Below, one piece after another: positions 1 through 9,120 of a DNA stretch of 43,017 bases (positions are counted from its first letter, which is position 1; every line of letters begins with the position of its first letter). Position numbers and translations under genes: made by a program. A model generated the notes under the pieces. It was not told where the DNA came from. It worked only from the letters and a program-made list of their open reading frames with translations, and did no database searches. The DNA is from Thermoanaerobaculaceae bacterium (GTDB taxonomy: Bacteria; Acidobacteriota; Thermoanaerobaculia; Thermoanaerobaculales; Thermoanaerobaculaceae). The stretch spans positions 1 through 43,017 of the forward strand of contig JALOLB010000003.1 in assembly GCA_025456225.1 (NCBI GenBank), read 5' to 3'.

Positions 1-1
1 C

Positions 2-754
2 ACCGACGTGGCGGCGCGCGGCCTCGACATCGAGCAGCTCTCCCACGTCTTCAACTTCGACGTCCCCTCGACCTCGGAGGCGTACGTGCACCGCATCGGC
101 CGGGTCGGCCGTGCCGGCCGCGCCGGCATCGTGGTCACCCTCGCCGAGCCGCGCGAGCACCGGCTGCTGCGCAACATCGAGCACGCCACGAAGCAGAAGA
201 TCCACGTCGACCGGCTGCCGACCCTCGCCGACCTGCGGGCGAAGCGGCTCGACATGACCCGCGCCGCCGTGCACGAGCTGCTGGTCGAGGACGACCTCGA
301 CGAGGTGCGGGTCGTGGTCGAGTCGCTGGCGAGCGAGTTCGACCTCATGCAGGTGGCGCTCGCCGCCGTGAAGCTCGCCCACCGGGCCGAGAACCGCTCG
401 GGCGACGAGGGGGAGGAGATCCCGGCGCTGGCCGTGGAGCCGCCGCGGCCGCACCAGCCGGCACCCCGTCGCGGCGCCGGCGCCAGGCCCCCGCGGGGCG
501 AGCGGCGCAGCCAGCCCGATGCCTCCATGACGCGCATCGTCTTCTCTGCCGGGCGCCGCGCCGGGCTGCGTCCCAAGGACCTGGTCGGGGCGATCACCGG
601 CGAGGCCGGGGTGGAGGGCAGCGCCGTGGGGGCCATCGACATCGGCGACAGCGCCTCCGTCGTCGAGGTGGCCTCGGAGGTGGCGCCGCAGGTGCTGCGC
701 GCCCTGCGCGGCACCCGCATCAAGGGCATGCGGGTCCGCGTCAACAAGGCGTAG
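2..754 (+). CDS. DEAD-box ATP-dependent RNA helicase, C-terminal part (5' truncated)
   Basis: The gene is cut by the window start; the open frame runs in from base 2. The visible part begins in helicase motif V (TDVAARGLD) and continues through motif VI ([13 protein letters not shown]), so it is the second RecA-like domain of a superfamily-2 DEAD-box RNA helicase. A charged, Pro/Arg-rich linker of about 50 residues follows. The last ~75 residues (from [16 protein letters not shown] to the end) match the DbpA-type RNA-binding fold found at the C-terminus of DbpA and CsdA/DeaD, so the substrate is probably rRNA or structured mRNA, in the cytoplasm. The N-terminal RecA domain with Walker A and the DEAD box lies outside the window, so DbpA and CsdA cannot be told apart. 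Confidence 0.93.
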   Translation, partial: TDVAARGLDIEQLSHVFNFDVPSTSEAYVHRIGRVGRAGRAGIVVTLAEPREHRLLRNIEHATKQKIHVDRLPTLADLRAKRLDMTRAAVHELLVEDDLDEVRVVVESLASEFDLMQVALAAVKLAHRAENRSGDEGEEIPALAVEPPRPHQPAPRRGAGARPPRGERRSQPDASMTRIVFSAGRRAGLRPKDLVGAITGEAGVEGSAVGAIDIGDSASVVEVASEVAPQVLRALRGTRIKGMRVRVNKA

Positions 755-811
755 CCTGCGTGTCTGTGCGCCGCCGCACCGCCTATACTGGCGCGTGCTC
801 GGAGACGCCCG

Positions 812-2413
812 ATGGCTCGCCTGCTGCTGAAGGAAGGTCCCGGCGTGAGCGGTGGGCCCACGGCGTTCGAGCTGGCAGACGGCGAGACCCGGGTCGGGCG
901 GGATCGCGACAACGACCTGGTCGTCGACGACTTCGCGGTGTCGCGTCGGCACGCGGTGGTCCGGCGCCTCCCCGACGGGTTCTGGATCGAGGACCAGGGG
1001 AGCGCCAACGGCACCTCGGTGGGCGGCGTCCCCGTCGACCGACAGCTCCTGCGCCACGGCGACCGGGTGGAGATCGGGCAGACGGTCCTCGTCTTCGAGG
1101 ATCCGGGCGCCACGGTGCTGGTGGGCCGGCCTGACGGGGTCGGAACAACCGCTGCTGCCCCGCCCATCGTGGGTACACGGCCGGCCGTGGCGAGGGTCGT
1201 GGCTCCCGCTCCCATGGCCGTGCCATCCCCCGGGCCCACCGGTCCACTGCCGGGTATCGCCTGCTCGCGGTGCGGCCGGGTGAACCCCCCGGGGAACCGC
1301 TTCTGCATCGGGTGCGGCGCGCCCCTGGGAGCTCCGGCCACGGTGCCGCCGCCCACCGCCCCACGACCTTCCCGACCTGCCGCCGCACCGCGCCCGCCGC
1401 CGCCGTGGTCGCTGGTGGTGGGGCTGTTTGCCCTGGCGGTGGTGCTGGGCGGTGTGGTGGCGGGCGTCCTCGTGACCAGGAGGATGCCGGTGTCCGACCC
1501 GGCCGTGGCGGCGGCCGCCCGGCAGTTCCAGGTGATGGCCCGGGAGGACATGACAGCCGCGGCGGGGCACTTCGCGGCCCCGTCCGCCCGCCAGCGCCTC
1601 GAGGCCATGGCCCTGCCCGCCCTTCCCGACATGCCCTCGCAGGCCGGGTGGCGGTACCTGCTCACGGCCTGCCTCGTGCGCGAGGGGCGGCCGGCCCGGA
1701 GCGGGTACCTCGTCGCGTTCCACAGCCCCTGGAGCGATGTCACGCTTCTGACGGTGTGGGCCACGGCCGCAACCGGTGCGCCGAGGATGGTCGACGTCGA
1801 GCTGCTCACCGGAGACGCGCTGCGGGGGCGCGGCCAGTCGGAGCCCGCGCCGGCCTGGCTGCGGGCCGACGCGGACGCTGCCAGGGTCGCCGCCAGCGGG
1901 GCCACCGCGTGGGTGCAGGCGTTCGACCGCACGCTCCGCGGCCCGGCGTGGTGGCGCTCGTCCTGGCGCGCCGCGTTGCCGGAGCAGGACCAACCGGGTA
2001 CGCTCGACGCGATCGTGCGCGCCGCAGGCGGCCAGGTGGGCCGGGCTCTGGGCACGCTGACTCGGCCGGCCGATCCCGCAGCGGTGGAGCCCCGGGACGC
2101 GCGGCTGCGCGAGCGGCTCCTGTCGGCGCTGGACGAGCTCTGCCAGGGAAGCCGGGCCGAGCTGCTGGTCGAGGCCAGCGCCACGACGCCCGACACGGCC
2201 CGAGAGGTGATGGACACGAGTGGCGCCGAGTGGTGCGGGTTCCACGCGGTGGGGCTGGCCCGGGGGAGCCGGTCCTGGGTCCTGCTCCTGGCCCCCGGAG
2301 AGCTGGGGGGCCGCTTCGCCGCCATCGAGGCCATCGACCTGGGCGACCGCGCCCGGATCGAGAGGATCGAGGTCCTGAGCCTTCCGGACGTTCCGGCTGA
2401 CGCCCGCCCCTGA
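812..2413 (+). CDS. FHA domain / zinc-ribbon single-pass membrane protein
   Basis: Protein of 533 aa. Residues ~20-100 form a forkhead-associated domain (RVGRDRDNDLVV, SRRHAVV, GSANGTSVGG), which binds phosphothreonine peptides. A Pro/Ala-rich linker leads to a four-cysteine zinc ribbon (CSRC at 151-154, CIGC at 165-168), then a Pro-rich stretch, one transmembrane helix (~199-222) and an unrecognised ~310-residue C-terminal domain, predicted outside the cytoplasmic membrane. The architecture suggests a membrane receptor whose cytoplasmic end is read or controlled by Ser/Thr kinases; a kinase lies in the window at 29-32 kb, but a direct link is inference. The ATG follows a TATACT box (784-789) by 22 nt and fits the FHA start. 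Overlapping ORFs in this stretch are frame shadows. Confidence 0.9.
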   Translation: MARLLLKEGPGVSGGPTAFELADGETRVGRDRDNDLVVDDFAVSRRHAVVRRLPDGFWIEDQGSANGTSVGGVPVDRQLLRHGDRVEIGQTVLVFEDPGATVLVGRPDGVGTTAAAPPIVGTRPAVARVVAPAPMAVPSPGPTGPLPGIACSRCGRVNPPGNRFCIGCGAPLGAPATVPPPTAPRPSRPAAAPRPPPPWSLVVGLFALAVVLGGVVAGVLVTRRMPVSDPAVAAAARQFQVMAREDMTAAAGHFAAPSARQRLEAMALPALPDMPSQAGWRYLLTACLVREGRPARSGYLVAFHSPWSDVTLLTVWATAATGAPRMVDVELLTGDALRGRGQSEPAPAWLRADADAARVAASGATAWVQAFDRTLRGPAWWRSSWRAALPEQDQPGTLDAIVRAAGGQVGRALGTLTRPADPAAVEPRDARLRERLLSALDELCQGSRAELLVEASATTPDTAREVMDTSGAEWCGFHAVGLARGSRSWVLLLAPGELGGRFAAIEAIDLGDRARIERIEVLSLPDVPADARP

Positions 2414-2454
2414 CCGCTCGGAGCGCGGGAAGGAACCGGGGGAACACGTCGCCA

Positions 2455-2629
2455 CGTGGTCGTGGACGTGGACGTGGACGTGGCCGTGGATGTGGACCTG
2501 GTCCCTCGCGTCGGCACGTGTCGTGAGGCACACGGTAGTCCCACGGGGTGCTTCGGTGAGGTTCTCGCAGTGGGTGTCAGTCTCGCAGCATTCCCGTCCA
2601 CGTCCACGTCCACCTCCACGTCCACGTTG
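2455..2629. repeat. Inverted arrays of the hexamer GTGGAC
   Basis: Within the 341-bp gap between the FHA gene and the SPFH gene, a GTGGAC array (2455-2500, CGTGGACGTGGACGTGGACG with variants) is followed about 100 bp later by its reverse complement (2597-2629, GTCCACGTCCACGTCCACCT and so on). The two arms could pair into a long hairpin. The ORF 2456-2704 across this stretch (VDVDVDVAVDVD ... STSTSTST) is a product of the repeat and is not called. The rest of the gap holds the SPFH promoter and nothing else I recognise. Confidence 0.8.
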
Positions 2630-2700
2630 CCCTGCGTGACGATCGGCGCCGAGTGCGCCCTCGTACGAGTGGATCACAACCTCCCGGGCGCCCGTCGACC

Positions 2701-2729
2701 TTGACATGCAACCAAAGTGATATCACCAT
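2701..2729 (+). promoter_or_regulatory. Promoter with palindromic operator upstream of the SPFH gene
   Basis: A perfect TTGACA -35 box (2701-2706) is followed after 17 bp by CACCAT (2724-2729), a weak -10 that keeps the conserved A2 and T6. The 10-bp perfect palindrome GTGATATCAC (2717-2726) sits between and over these elements, as an operator would. The downstream gene starts 25 bp later after a GGAGGTG ribosome site. The regulator is unknown; the ribbon-helix-helix protein encoded two genes down or a GntR-type repressor are candidates. Confidence 0.5.
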
Positions 2730-2754
2730 CGTATCAGCACGCGGAGGTGCTGCG

Positions 2755-3657
2755 ATGAGCAACGAGAGGATTTACAAGCCGTGGTCGGGGTGGGGCATGC
2801 TGGTGCTCAACATCCTCGCCTTCCCGGCACTCATGGTGTCGTTCGTCTACGTCGTGACGCGGCTCGACAGCCAGCAGATGGCCCCGATCACGGGGGTGCC
2901 GATGCTGATCGGCATCCTCCTGCTGCTCGGCTGCAACGGCCTCGTGTCGGCCGGGTTCATCATCCTGCAGCCGAACCTGGCCGCCGTGCTGGTGCTGTTC
3001 GGGCGCTACATCGGGACGGTCAAGGACAACGGCTTCTGGTGGGTGAACCCCTTCGCCTCGAAGCGCCGGGTGTCGCTGCGCGCCCACAACCTCAACAGCG
3101 AGAAGCTGAAGGTCAACGACAAGGCGGGCAACCCGATCGAGATCGCCGCGGTCATCGTGTGGCGGGTGCGGGACACCTTCGCGTCCTGCTTCGACGTCGA
3201 GAACTACGTCGACTACGTGACGACCCAGAGCGAGTCGGCGCTCCGCCACCTGGCCTCGGCCTACCCGTACGACTCCTGGGAGGAGGGCCCCGACCAGGTG
3301 GAGTCGCTGCGCGGCAACATCGACGAGGTCTCGCTGGCCCTCGAGAAGGAGCTGCAGGTGCGCCTCGGCAAGGCCGGCGTCGAGGTCATGGAGGCCCGGC
3401 TGTCGCACCTCGCGTACGCCTCCGAGATCGCCGGCGCGATGTTGCAGCGCCAGCAGGCCTCGGCCATCATCGCGGCGCGCCAGAAGATCGTCGAGGGCGC
3501 CGTGGGCATGGTCCAGATGGCGCTCGAGAAGCTCTCCCGGGACAACATCGTCGAGCTGGACGCCGAGCGCCGGGCCGCCATGGTCTCGAACCTCCTCGTG
3601 GTGCTGTGCGGCGAGAAGGAGGCCCACCCGGTCATCAACGCGGGCTCGCTGTACTGA
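2755..3657 (+). CDS. SPFH/Band 7 domain membrane protein
   Basis: Protein of 300 aa starting at [10 protein letters not shown]; the ORF track extends further upstream, but the GGAGGTG at ~2743-2749 fixes this ATG. Two N-terminal hydrophobic segments (about residues 14-34 and 44-70) precede an SPFH (stomatin/prohibitin/flotillin/HflK) domain, with typical text such as [18 protein letters not shown] and [11 protein letters not shown], then a helical, Ala/Glu-rich region (about 200-275). SPFH proteins oligomerise on the membrane and scaffold or regulate other membrane proteins. It lies 9 bp before a small ribbon-helix-helix gene, a pairing I know from other bacterial genomes, so the two probably form an operon. 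The specific role is unknown. Confidence 0.9.
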   Translation: MSNERIYKPWSGWGMLVLNILAFPALMVSFVYVVTRLDSQQMAPITGVPMLIGILLLLGCNGLVSAGFIILQPNLAAVLVLFGRYIGTVKDNGFWWVNPFASKRRVSLRAHNLNSEKLKVNDKAGNPIEIAAVIVWRVRDTFASCFDVENYVDYVTTQSESALRHLASAYPYDSWEEGPDQVESLRGNIDEVSLALEKELQVRLGKAGVEVMEARLSHLAYASEIAGAMLQRQQASAIIAARQKIVEGAVGMVQMALEKLSRDNIVELDAERRAAMVSNLLVVLCGEKEAHPVINAGSLY

Positions 3658-3666
3658 GGTGAGGCC

Positions 3667-3861
3667 GTGGCGGACAAGAAGCCGTTCTTGCTCCGCATCA
3701 GCCCCGAGCTGTGGGAGGAGCTGCAGCGCTGGGCCGCCGACGAGCTGCGCTCGGTGAACGGCCAGATCGAGTTCCTGCTGCGCCAGGCGGTGGTCGAGCG
3801 GCGGCGGGGGCGGTCGGGACGATCGCCGGCACCGCCACCGGAGGAGAAGGACAGGCTGTGA
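3667..3861 (+). CDS. Small Arc-like ribbon-helix-helix protein
   Basis: Protein of 64 aa with a GTG start ([19 protein letters not shown]). The first ~45 residues read as a ribbon-helix-helix fold: a short beta strand (PFLLRIS), helix A ([14 protein letters not shown]) and helix B ([17 protein letters not shown]), followed by a basic, Pro-rich tail. Arc/MetJ-type proteins bind DNA as dimers through the strand, usually at palindromes. It is encoded 9 bp after the SPFH gene and followed directly by a hairpin terminator, so it is the last gene of a two-gene operon. It could autoregulate through the GTGATATCAC palindrome; that is inference. Confidence 0.85.
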   Translation: MADKKPFLLRISPELWEELQRWAADELRSVNGQIEFLLRQAVVERRRGRSGRSPAPPPEEKDRL

Positions 3862-3865
3862 GTCA

Positions 3866-3895
3866 GGGGCGACCGCGAGGTCGCCCCTTCGTTGT
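3866..3895 (+). terminator. Rho-independent-like terminator after the SPFH/RHH operon
   Basis: Perfect 9-bp stem GGGGCGACC / GGTCGCCCC around a GCGA tetraloop, 4 bp after the stop codon, followed by the T-rich TTCGTTGT. It sits between convergent genes (the RHH gene and the amidohydrolase). Confidence 0.7.
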
Positions 3896-3934
3896 CCGCT
3901 GGCGTATCCATAAGTGCGAAGGACAGGTCCGGCT

Positions 3935-5227
3935 TCACGTCCGTCCTGCAGTCGCCGCCGGGGGTCCCTCGTCGCGGATGACGACGCCGCTGTGCATCAC
4001 CAGCCGCACGTCCGTGAGGGCCTCGAGGTCGGCGAGCGGGTCCCCGCGCACCACGAGCAGGTCGGCGGTCTTCCCCGCCTCGACGGTGCCGAGCCGGTCG
4101 CCGAGCCCGCACACCCGCGCGCCGTTCCGGGTGGCCGCCTGGATGATCGCCGCCGGGGACATCCCGGCCTGCCGCATGGCGTCGATCTCGATCATCGGCA
4201 TGCCGAGCTCGAACTCGGCGTCGTACCCTCCGAAGTCGGTGCCCATCGCCACCTCGCCGCCCGCCGCCAGGAAGCGCGCCAGGTTGCTGATGGCAGCCGG
4301 CTTGTGCCCGTACCCGACCCAGTGCCACAGCTCGAGGGTCGGGACCCAGACGATGCCATGTGCAGCGACCTGGCTCGCCATCTCCAGGCTCAGGGTGGTG
4401 ACCGGCATGTGGGCGATGTCGTCCACCCCGGCGGCCACGGCGCGCGGGACGTCCACGCTCACCGTCAGGTGGACGGAGACTCCGAGCCCGCGCGCGTGCG
4501 CCTCGCTCACCACGGCCGCCGCCTCGGCGGCGTCGAGTGAGGGGATGACGCGGCCGAAGTCCTGCCCGCACTCGAGGGCGATCTTGATCACGCCGGCCCC
4601 TTCCCCGGCGAGCTGCGCCACGGCCGAGCGGGCCTCGTCCGGGGTCCGGACCGTCACCGCGTTGGTCGAGCCCCAGGGGACGATCGGGTAGCCTCCCGGC
4701 ACGGTGATGAACGGGCCGGCGGCCACCACCCGGGCGAGCTGCGGATCGCCGTTCTGCCGGGCCACCAGGTCGTAGGTCCGGGGCCCGCCCAGATCCCGTA
4801 CCGTCGTGACGCCGGCCTGCGCCCAGGCGCGCAGGCGGTCGACCTGGTAGCGGCAGTGCACGTGGGCGTTGATGAACCCGGGCAGGATCGTGGACCCGGT
4901 GACGTCGAGGACCACGGCTCGCGGCGGGATCACGATCTGGTCACGCGAGCCGGCGAACTGGATCAGCCCGCCCTCGACCACGACCACCGCGTCCCGCAGC
5001 GGCTCCGCCCCCGTGCCGTCGAGCAGCGTGCCACCGAGCAGCACCACGGGCCGAACCCGCTCGAGCCTCCGGCGGGGGACCCTCGGGGTTTCTCCGGATT
5101 CACGGGCGGCCACGGGCGCCACGGCCACCTGGTGTTGCCCCGCGGTGCCAGGCTGGCTGGCCTTGGTTGACCACGCCACGGCGGCCAGCCCGATTGCACC
5201 TGCAGCGGCCAACGCACGACGTGACAC
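3935..5227 (-). CDS. Exported amidohydrolase (imidazolonepropionase/prolidase-like)
   Basis: Protein of 430 aa. The GTG start is chosen because it follows a GGAGGTGG ribosome site and opens a signal peptide ([20 protein letters not shown]); SRRAL resembles a twin-arginine motif, so Tat export is possible. The catalytic part is a metal-dependent amidohydrolase with the composite beta-sandwich/TIM barrel: HVH near residue 120, a probable carbamylated Lys (VIKIAL), metal His in SVHLTV and IAHMPV, and the catalytic Asp in GTDFGGYD near 330. Relatives act on cyclic amides or Xaa-Pro peptides; the substrate cannot be read from sequence. The ORF track extends the frame by 470 codons upstream, but that is shadow of the NTPase gene. 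It is divergent from that NTPase across ~230 bp. Confidence 0.88.
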   Translation of the reverse strand: MSRRALAAAGAIGLAAVAWSTKASQPGTAGQHQVAVAPVAARESGETPRVPRRRLERVRPVVLLGGTLLDGTGAEPLRDAVVVVEGGLIQFAGSRDQIVIPPRAVVLDVTGSTILPGFINAHVHCRYQVDRLRAWAQAGVTTVRDLGGPRTYDLVARQNGDPQLARVVAAGPFITVPGGYPIVPWGSTNAVTVRTPDEARSAVAQLAGEGAGVIKIALECGQDFGRVIPSLDAAEAAAVVSEAHARGLGVSVHLTVSVDVPRAVAAGVDDIAHMPVTTLSLEMASQVAAHGIVWVPTLELWHWVGYGHKPAAISNLARFLAAGGEVAMGTDFGGYDAEFELGMPMIEIDAMRQAGMSPAAIIQAATRNGARVCGLGDRLGTVEAGKTADLLVVRGDPLADLEALTDVRLVMHSGVVIRDEGPPAATAGRT

Positions 5228-5458
5228 GTCCCACCTCCGCGCAGCACGACAGAGCTGGGGGCTGCCGCGTGGGACCCGGTCGATGCCCCCGCCTCGTGCT
5301 TGTCGCTCGGCTCCAGTTGTACACCAGCCCCTGTCCGGTGTCTCGCCTGTGGGGACGGAAAGCCTCCCCAGCGGGACGTCTGACCCCGGGACGGGACGAC
5401 TACAACCCACCGGATGCCCGGGAGGGGGTGTCGGGTCGGTAGAATGGGCGCAGCCCTC

Positions 5459-8400
5459 ATGGCCGACGTGACGCCCCACTGCCCCGTGCACCCGGACGTG
5501 CCGCTCGAGCCGCGCCGCCGGGGCTGGAGCTGCCCGGTCTGCGCGCGCCGGGTGCTCACCTTCCGGCAGTGGCCGCGCCCCGAGGGTCGGGTCGAGGTTG
5601 CGAGGCCGGAGGCCGATCCCGTCCTCGATCGGCTGCCGTGGATCGTCGCGCCCCACCTCGCTGCCGCCCGCGACACGACCCGGCCGGCCGCCGAGCGGCT
5701 CGACCACGCCGTCCAGGCGGCGTGCAACGCGGTACGTCTGGCGGTGGCGCTGCTCCTCGCCGGTGCCCGCCACCGTGGCATCACCGACCCCGGGCTGTGC
5801 GATGCGCTGGGCCGGCTCGCCCTGCCCGGGTGGCAGGGGTGGATCGGGCTGGGGGATCGTCTGGCCGGGGAGGAGGGGTTGCAGGCGGGCGGCCCCTGGT
5901 CGGCCGGCCTGGTCGGGGCGTGGCGCGACCTGAGCTCGCGCGGCGTTCTGGCTCGACTCGTCGCCACTCCCGCGGTGCCGGCCGACGGGGAGCTGGACGC
6001 GGTGCTCGACCGCGTCGCGGCGGATGCCGCAGAGGTCGTCGCGGCCCTCTTCGGAGCCGGAGACCCTCGACTGCTGCGGGTGGTCGCGCGCGAGCCCTGC
6101 CGGGTGATCTCGCTGCACGGCGTGCATGCCGATCTCCTCGACGAGGTGGAGGCACCTCGGGACCTCCCCAGCGTGCCCGAGGGCAGCATCCTCGTGGCGG
6201 TGGCCAGTGGCGAGGTGCGACCGCTCGAGCCGTTCCTGCTTCCCGGCGAGCTGGTGGCCGCGGGACAGGGGGTTCATCGGGGCGAGCCGGCGCTGGCCCT
6301 GCTGCTGCCCACGGCGGAGGGAGGGTTCTACCAGGGCGCCGGGGCACCGGTGCAGCTCCGGCAGGACTGGAGCCAGGTGCTTCCCTTCCTGGCGGAAGGC
6401 GACGCGCCGGGACCAGCTCGCATCGGCCGACAGCAGGTGGCGGCGCCGGCCGCGATCCACGCCAGCCGCATCATCGAGCGGCTGCGGCGGCTGCCCTGGC
6501 ACGTCGGGTCCTTCCTCCCCCGTCCGTCCCTGGAGGAGCCGCTCGCCGCGGCGCTCCGCCGTCCGGGTCGCGGCGTCCTCGTGGCGGGGGAGGCGGGCGC
6601 CGGCAAGACGGTGCTCCTGGCGCGGCTGGCGGCGCACCTGCTGGGGGAGGTCGATGGCGAGGAGCTGTCACCTGCCCTGGCGGGCCTGGCGACCAACCCA
6701 CCCGGGGACCCGGACGTGGTCGTCCTGGTGAGTGGTTCCCAGGACTGGGGAGCCGGCCGGGTGGACGGCGGCGCGCACGTGCTCGCGCTGGCCGTGGCCC
6801 GGGCCCTGGGGCTCGAGGGGACGCGGTGTGGGCGCCTGGAGGAGATCCTCGCCTGCCTCGATGCCAGCGGTGCCGCGGACCGCCGGCTGGGACGGAAGGT
6901 CTGGCTGCTTCTCGACGGGCCCGACGAGTCCGAGCACGGCGAGGCCGTGCTGGCCGCCCTGGAGACCGCCCTGAGCTGCCTGACCACCTACCCGTGGCTC
7001 CGGGTCGTCGTCTCGCTCGACACCGTCACCTGCCGCCGTCTCGGCGGTCCCGCCGGGCAGCCTCCGACGCCATTCTCCAACCTCCGTTACCTCAAGAAGT
7101 TTCCGGGCCCGGACGGCGCCGGAGAGCGGCCGTGGCTCGTCGTGCCGCCCGCCTCCCAGGCCGAGCTGCGGGGCTGGTTCGAGCATCGCCAGAAGGCCGA
7201 TCCCTCGCGGGCATGCCCGCTGCCGTTCGCGCTCCTCCCCGATCAGACCCGGGTCGCTCTCGGGAGCCCCCTGCAGATCCAGCTCTTCCACGAGTCCGGC
7301 CACTGGCTCAGCGCCGGGGCGGTTGGGCTCGATGCCCACACACTCATGGCCGGCTTCCTGGTGCGCCGGGGTGAGGCCGAGGGTTGGCCGCTCCGCGACC
7401 TGGCCGAGGCGCTGCTGCAGGCCCGGGCGTCGGGGGTGCCCCTGGCGGCGGGGTGGGAGCGCTGGCGGGCCTGGGTCGAGCCGCCGGGCGGGACCCCACC
7501 CGGGGCGCGATCCCTCGACGGTCCTCTCGAGCGCCTGGTGTCGAGCGGGATCGTGGTCGCACCCGATCCCATGCCCTGGCCGCCCGACCCGTCGCTGCGG
7601 CTGGTGACCGCCCACCCGGTGGTGGCCGAGAGCCTCATACGGTGGGCGCTGCTGCGCGACCTCGCGCCCGGGGCGGTGCCCGGGGCGGGTGACCTCGCGG
7701 CATGGCTGAACCTTGCCCCGGGACACTGGAGCCTGCGGAGCGAGCTGGCCGGGGTGCTCGCTGACCTGGCCGCGCGCCTCACCCACACCGAGTGGCCCCA
7801 GGCCCTGGACGTGTTGCTGCGCGAGGGTGATCCGGAGCTGGCTGCGCAGGCTCTGGCAGAGGCCCTGTCCATCGCCGTGCCACGGGAGGCGGGGGGGCCA
7901 TTGCGGGAGCACTGGCTCGAGGCAGCGCGGTGTTCAACGGACGCGGCGTCCAGGCTTGCCCGGGCCCTGGTCGTGGCCGGGCTGGACGAGCTGCACGGGC
8001 CACCGGGCGGTGGGTTCCGGCTGGGTTTCCAGCGGTCGCTGGTCGAGCACGTACCCGACGACCCCGAGCCGCGAATCGCACTGGTCGCCACGCTGCTCGC
8101 GGTGACGGAAGCCGAGAGCGATCCGGCGGCGACGCTCGGGTACCTCCGCGAGGCACGGACGCATCTGCGCGACCTGCGCCGTCGATGGCCGACCAGCCCT
8201 GGCCTGAGCAGGCTCGAGGCCGCGGTGCTGCCCTGGCTCGGCGAGGCGGCAGCGGTTCTCGGCCACACCGGGGAGGCCGAGAAGGCCCTTCGCATCGCCC
8301 TGCCGATCGTGCGCACCCGGGTCGCCGCGGACCCTTCCGGCAGTCGCTCACGGCAGGCGCTGGCCATGACCCTCGTCACCCTGGCGGACCTCGCCCTCCA

Positions 8401-8986
8401 GGCGGAGCGCCCGGTGGAGGCCGAACGCCTGCTGGAGGAGGCGACAGGCCTGGTGGGAAGCCTGCGAGCCTGCGAGCCGTCCGACCGGGGCCTGCAGCGG
8501 CTGTGGGGTCGCGTGGCGCTGGTGGCCGGCCGGCTCGCCCTGGTGCACCACCGCCTCCCGCAGGCCTGGGAGCTGCTGGAGGAGGCGGTGGCGAGGCTCC
8601 GTCCCCTCGCCGAGCCACCCCGCCATGGTTGGGCTGCCCTGGACTACGGCCTCGCCGTGGTGCGGTTCGCCGATCTGGCCGGGGAGGAGAAGCGGGTCGC
8701 CACGGCGCGCGCCGTGCTGGAGGAGAGCCTGCAGGTCCTGACATCAACTCCGGCCGACCCGGGCGACGCGACGACGACGCTCCTGGAAGCCGAGCTCTGC
8801 TGGCGGCTGGCGGGCCTGGCCTACCACGCCGACGAGGAGCGCGAGCTGGTGCTGCGCAGCTTCCGACTCCTCCAGCCTCTCGCCCGCGACGCGGATCCGC
8901 CTCCCCGCTGGCCCGTGCTGTGGCGCCTGGTCAGCGGACTCGTGCGCGAGCGGGGCTGGGCCGAGCCCACCCGCCCGCCCGGTTGA
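5459..8986 (+). CDS. Large STAND/NACHT-like NTPase with zinc ribbon and TPR-like C-terminus
   Basis: Protein of 1175 aa. The N-terminus has a Cys/His ribbon (CPVH ... CPVC, residues ~8-28), then a ~340-residue mostly helical region that I cannot assign. A P-loop follows near residue 375 (GEAGAGKT), and a Walker B near 480 reads LLLDGPDES, the hhhhDGxDE form typical of NACHT STAND ATPases. The last ~300 residues are Ala/Leu/Glu-rich helical pairs (for example EAEKALRIALPIV, AERLLEEATGLV, AWELLEEAVARL) that look like tetratricopeptide repeats, the usual STAND sensor. No TM helix or known effector domain is visible. ATG 5459 is preferred over 5444, because 5444 overlaps the TAGAAT -10 box (5440-5445). 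STAND proteins are signal-induced switches in transcription control, cell death or antiphage defence; which applies is unknown. Confidence 0.85.
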   Translation: MADVTPHCPVHPDVPLEPRRRGWSCPVCARRVLTFRQWPRPEGRVEVARPEADPVLDRLPWIVAPHLAAARDTTRPAAERLDHAVQAACNAVRLAVALLLAGARHRGITDPGLCDALGRLALPGWQGWIGLGDRLAGEEGLQAGGPWSAGLVGAWRDLSSRGVLARLVATPAVPADGELDAVLDRVAADAAEVVAALFGAGDPRLLRVVAREPCRVISLHGVHADLLDEVEAPRDLPSVPEGSILVAVASGEVRPLEPFLLPGELVAAGQGVHRGEPALALLLPTAEGGFYQGAGAPVQLRQDWSQVLPFLAEGDAPGPARIGRQQVAAPAAIHASRIIERLRRLPWHVGSFLPRPSLEEPLAAALRRPGRGVLVAGEAGAGKTVLLARLAAHLLGEVDGEELSPALAGLATNPPGDPDVVVLVSGSQDWGAGRVDGGAHVLALAVARALGLEGTRCGRLEEILACLDASGAADRRLGRKVWLLLDGPDESEHGEAVLAALETALSCLTTYPWLRVVVSLDTVTCRRLGGPAGQPPTPFSNLRYLKKFPGPDGAGERPWLVVPPASQAELRGWFEHRQKADPSRACPLPFALLPDQTRVALGSPLQIQLFHESGHWLSAGAVGLDAHTLMAGFLVRRGEAEGWPLRDLAEALLQARASGVPLAAGWERWRAWVEPPGGTPPGARSLDGPLERLVSSGIVVAPDPMPWPPDPSLRLVTAHPVVAESLIRWALLRDLAPGAVPGAGDLAAWLNLAPGHWSLRSELAGVLADLAARLTHTEWPQALDVLLREGDPELAAQALAEALSIAVPREAGGPLREHWLEAARCSTDAASRLARALVVAGLDELHGPPGGGFRLGFQRSLVEHVPDDPEPRIALVATLLAVTEAESDPAATLGYLREARTHLRDLRRRWPTSPGLSRLEAAVLPWLGEAAAVLGHTGEAEKALRIALPIVRTRVAADPSGSRSRQALAMTLVTLADLALQAERPVEAERLLEEATGLVGSLRACEPSDRGLQRLWGRVALVAGRLALVHHRLPQAWELLEEAVARLRPLAEPPRHGWAALDYGLAVVRFADLAGEEKRVATARAVLEESLQVLTSTPADPGDATTTLLEAELCWRLAGLAYHADEERELVLRSFRLLQPLARDADPPPRWPVLWRLVSGLVRERGWAEPTRPPG

Positions 8987-9002
8987 GGATCCACCCTCCC
9001 TC

Positions 9003-9078
9003 CCTCCCGGTGATCAGTGGTCAGTGCTCAGAGGGACGAGACGCCGGGGCGGGCGGGCTCTCTGCTCACTGATCAGAC
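9003..9078. repeat. Heptad repeat island, GTGGTCA family, inverted arms
   Basis: Lies between the convergent NTPase and macrodomain genes. The first arm is CCTCCCGG followed by heptads GTGATCA, GTGGTCA, GTGCTCA (9010-9030). The second arm (9058-9077, CTCTCTGCTCACTGATCAGA) is its approximate reverse complement. It could act as a bidirectional terminator hairpin. Confidence 0.7.
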
Positions 9079-9120
9079 GATCCCGCTCGGGCCCGCCGCA
9101 AGGGGGAGCGCCTTGACGGC

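Noticed and set aside
2456-2704. 82-aa ORF with VDVDVD and STSTST repeats
   Set aside because: Translation of the inverted hexamer arrays; no ribosome site, and it would run into the SPFH promoter.
5444-5458. Upstream ATG (MGAAL) as start of the STAND NTPase
   Set aside because: It overlaps the TAGAAT promoter box; ATG 5459 gives the MADVTPHCPVH zinc-ribbon start. The difference is only five residues.
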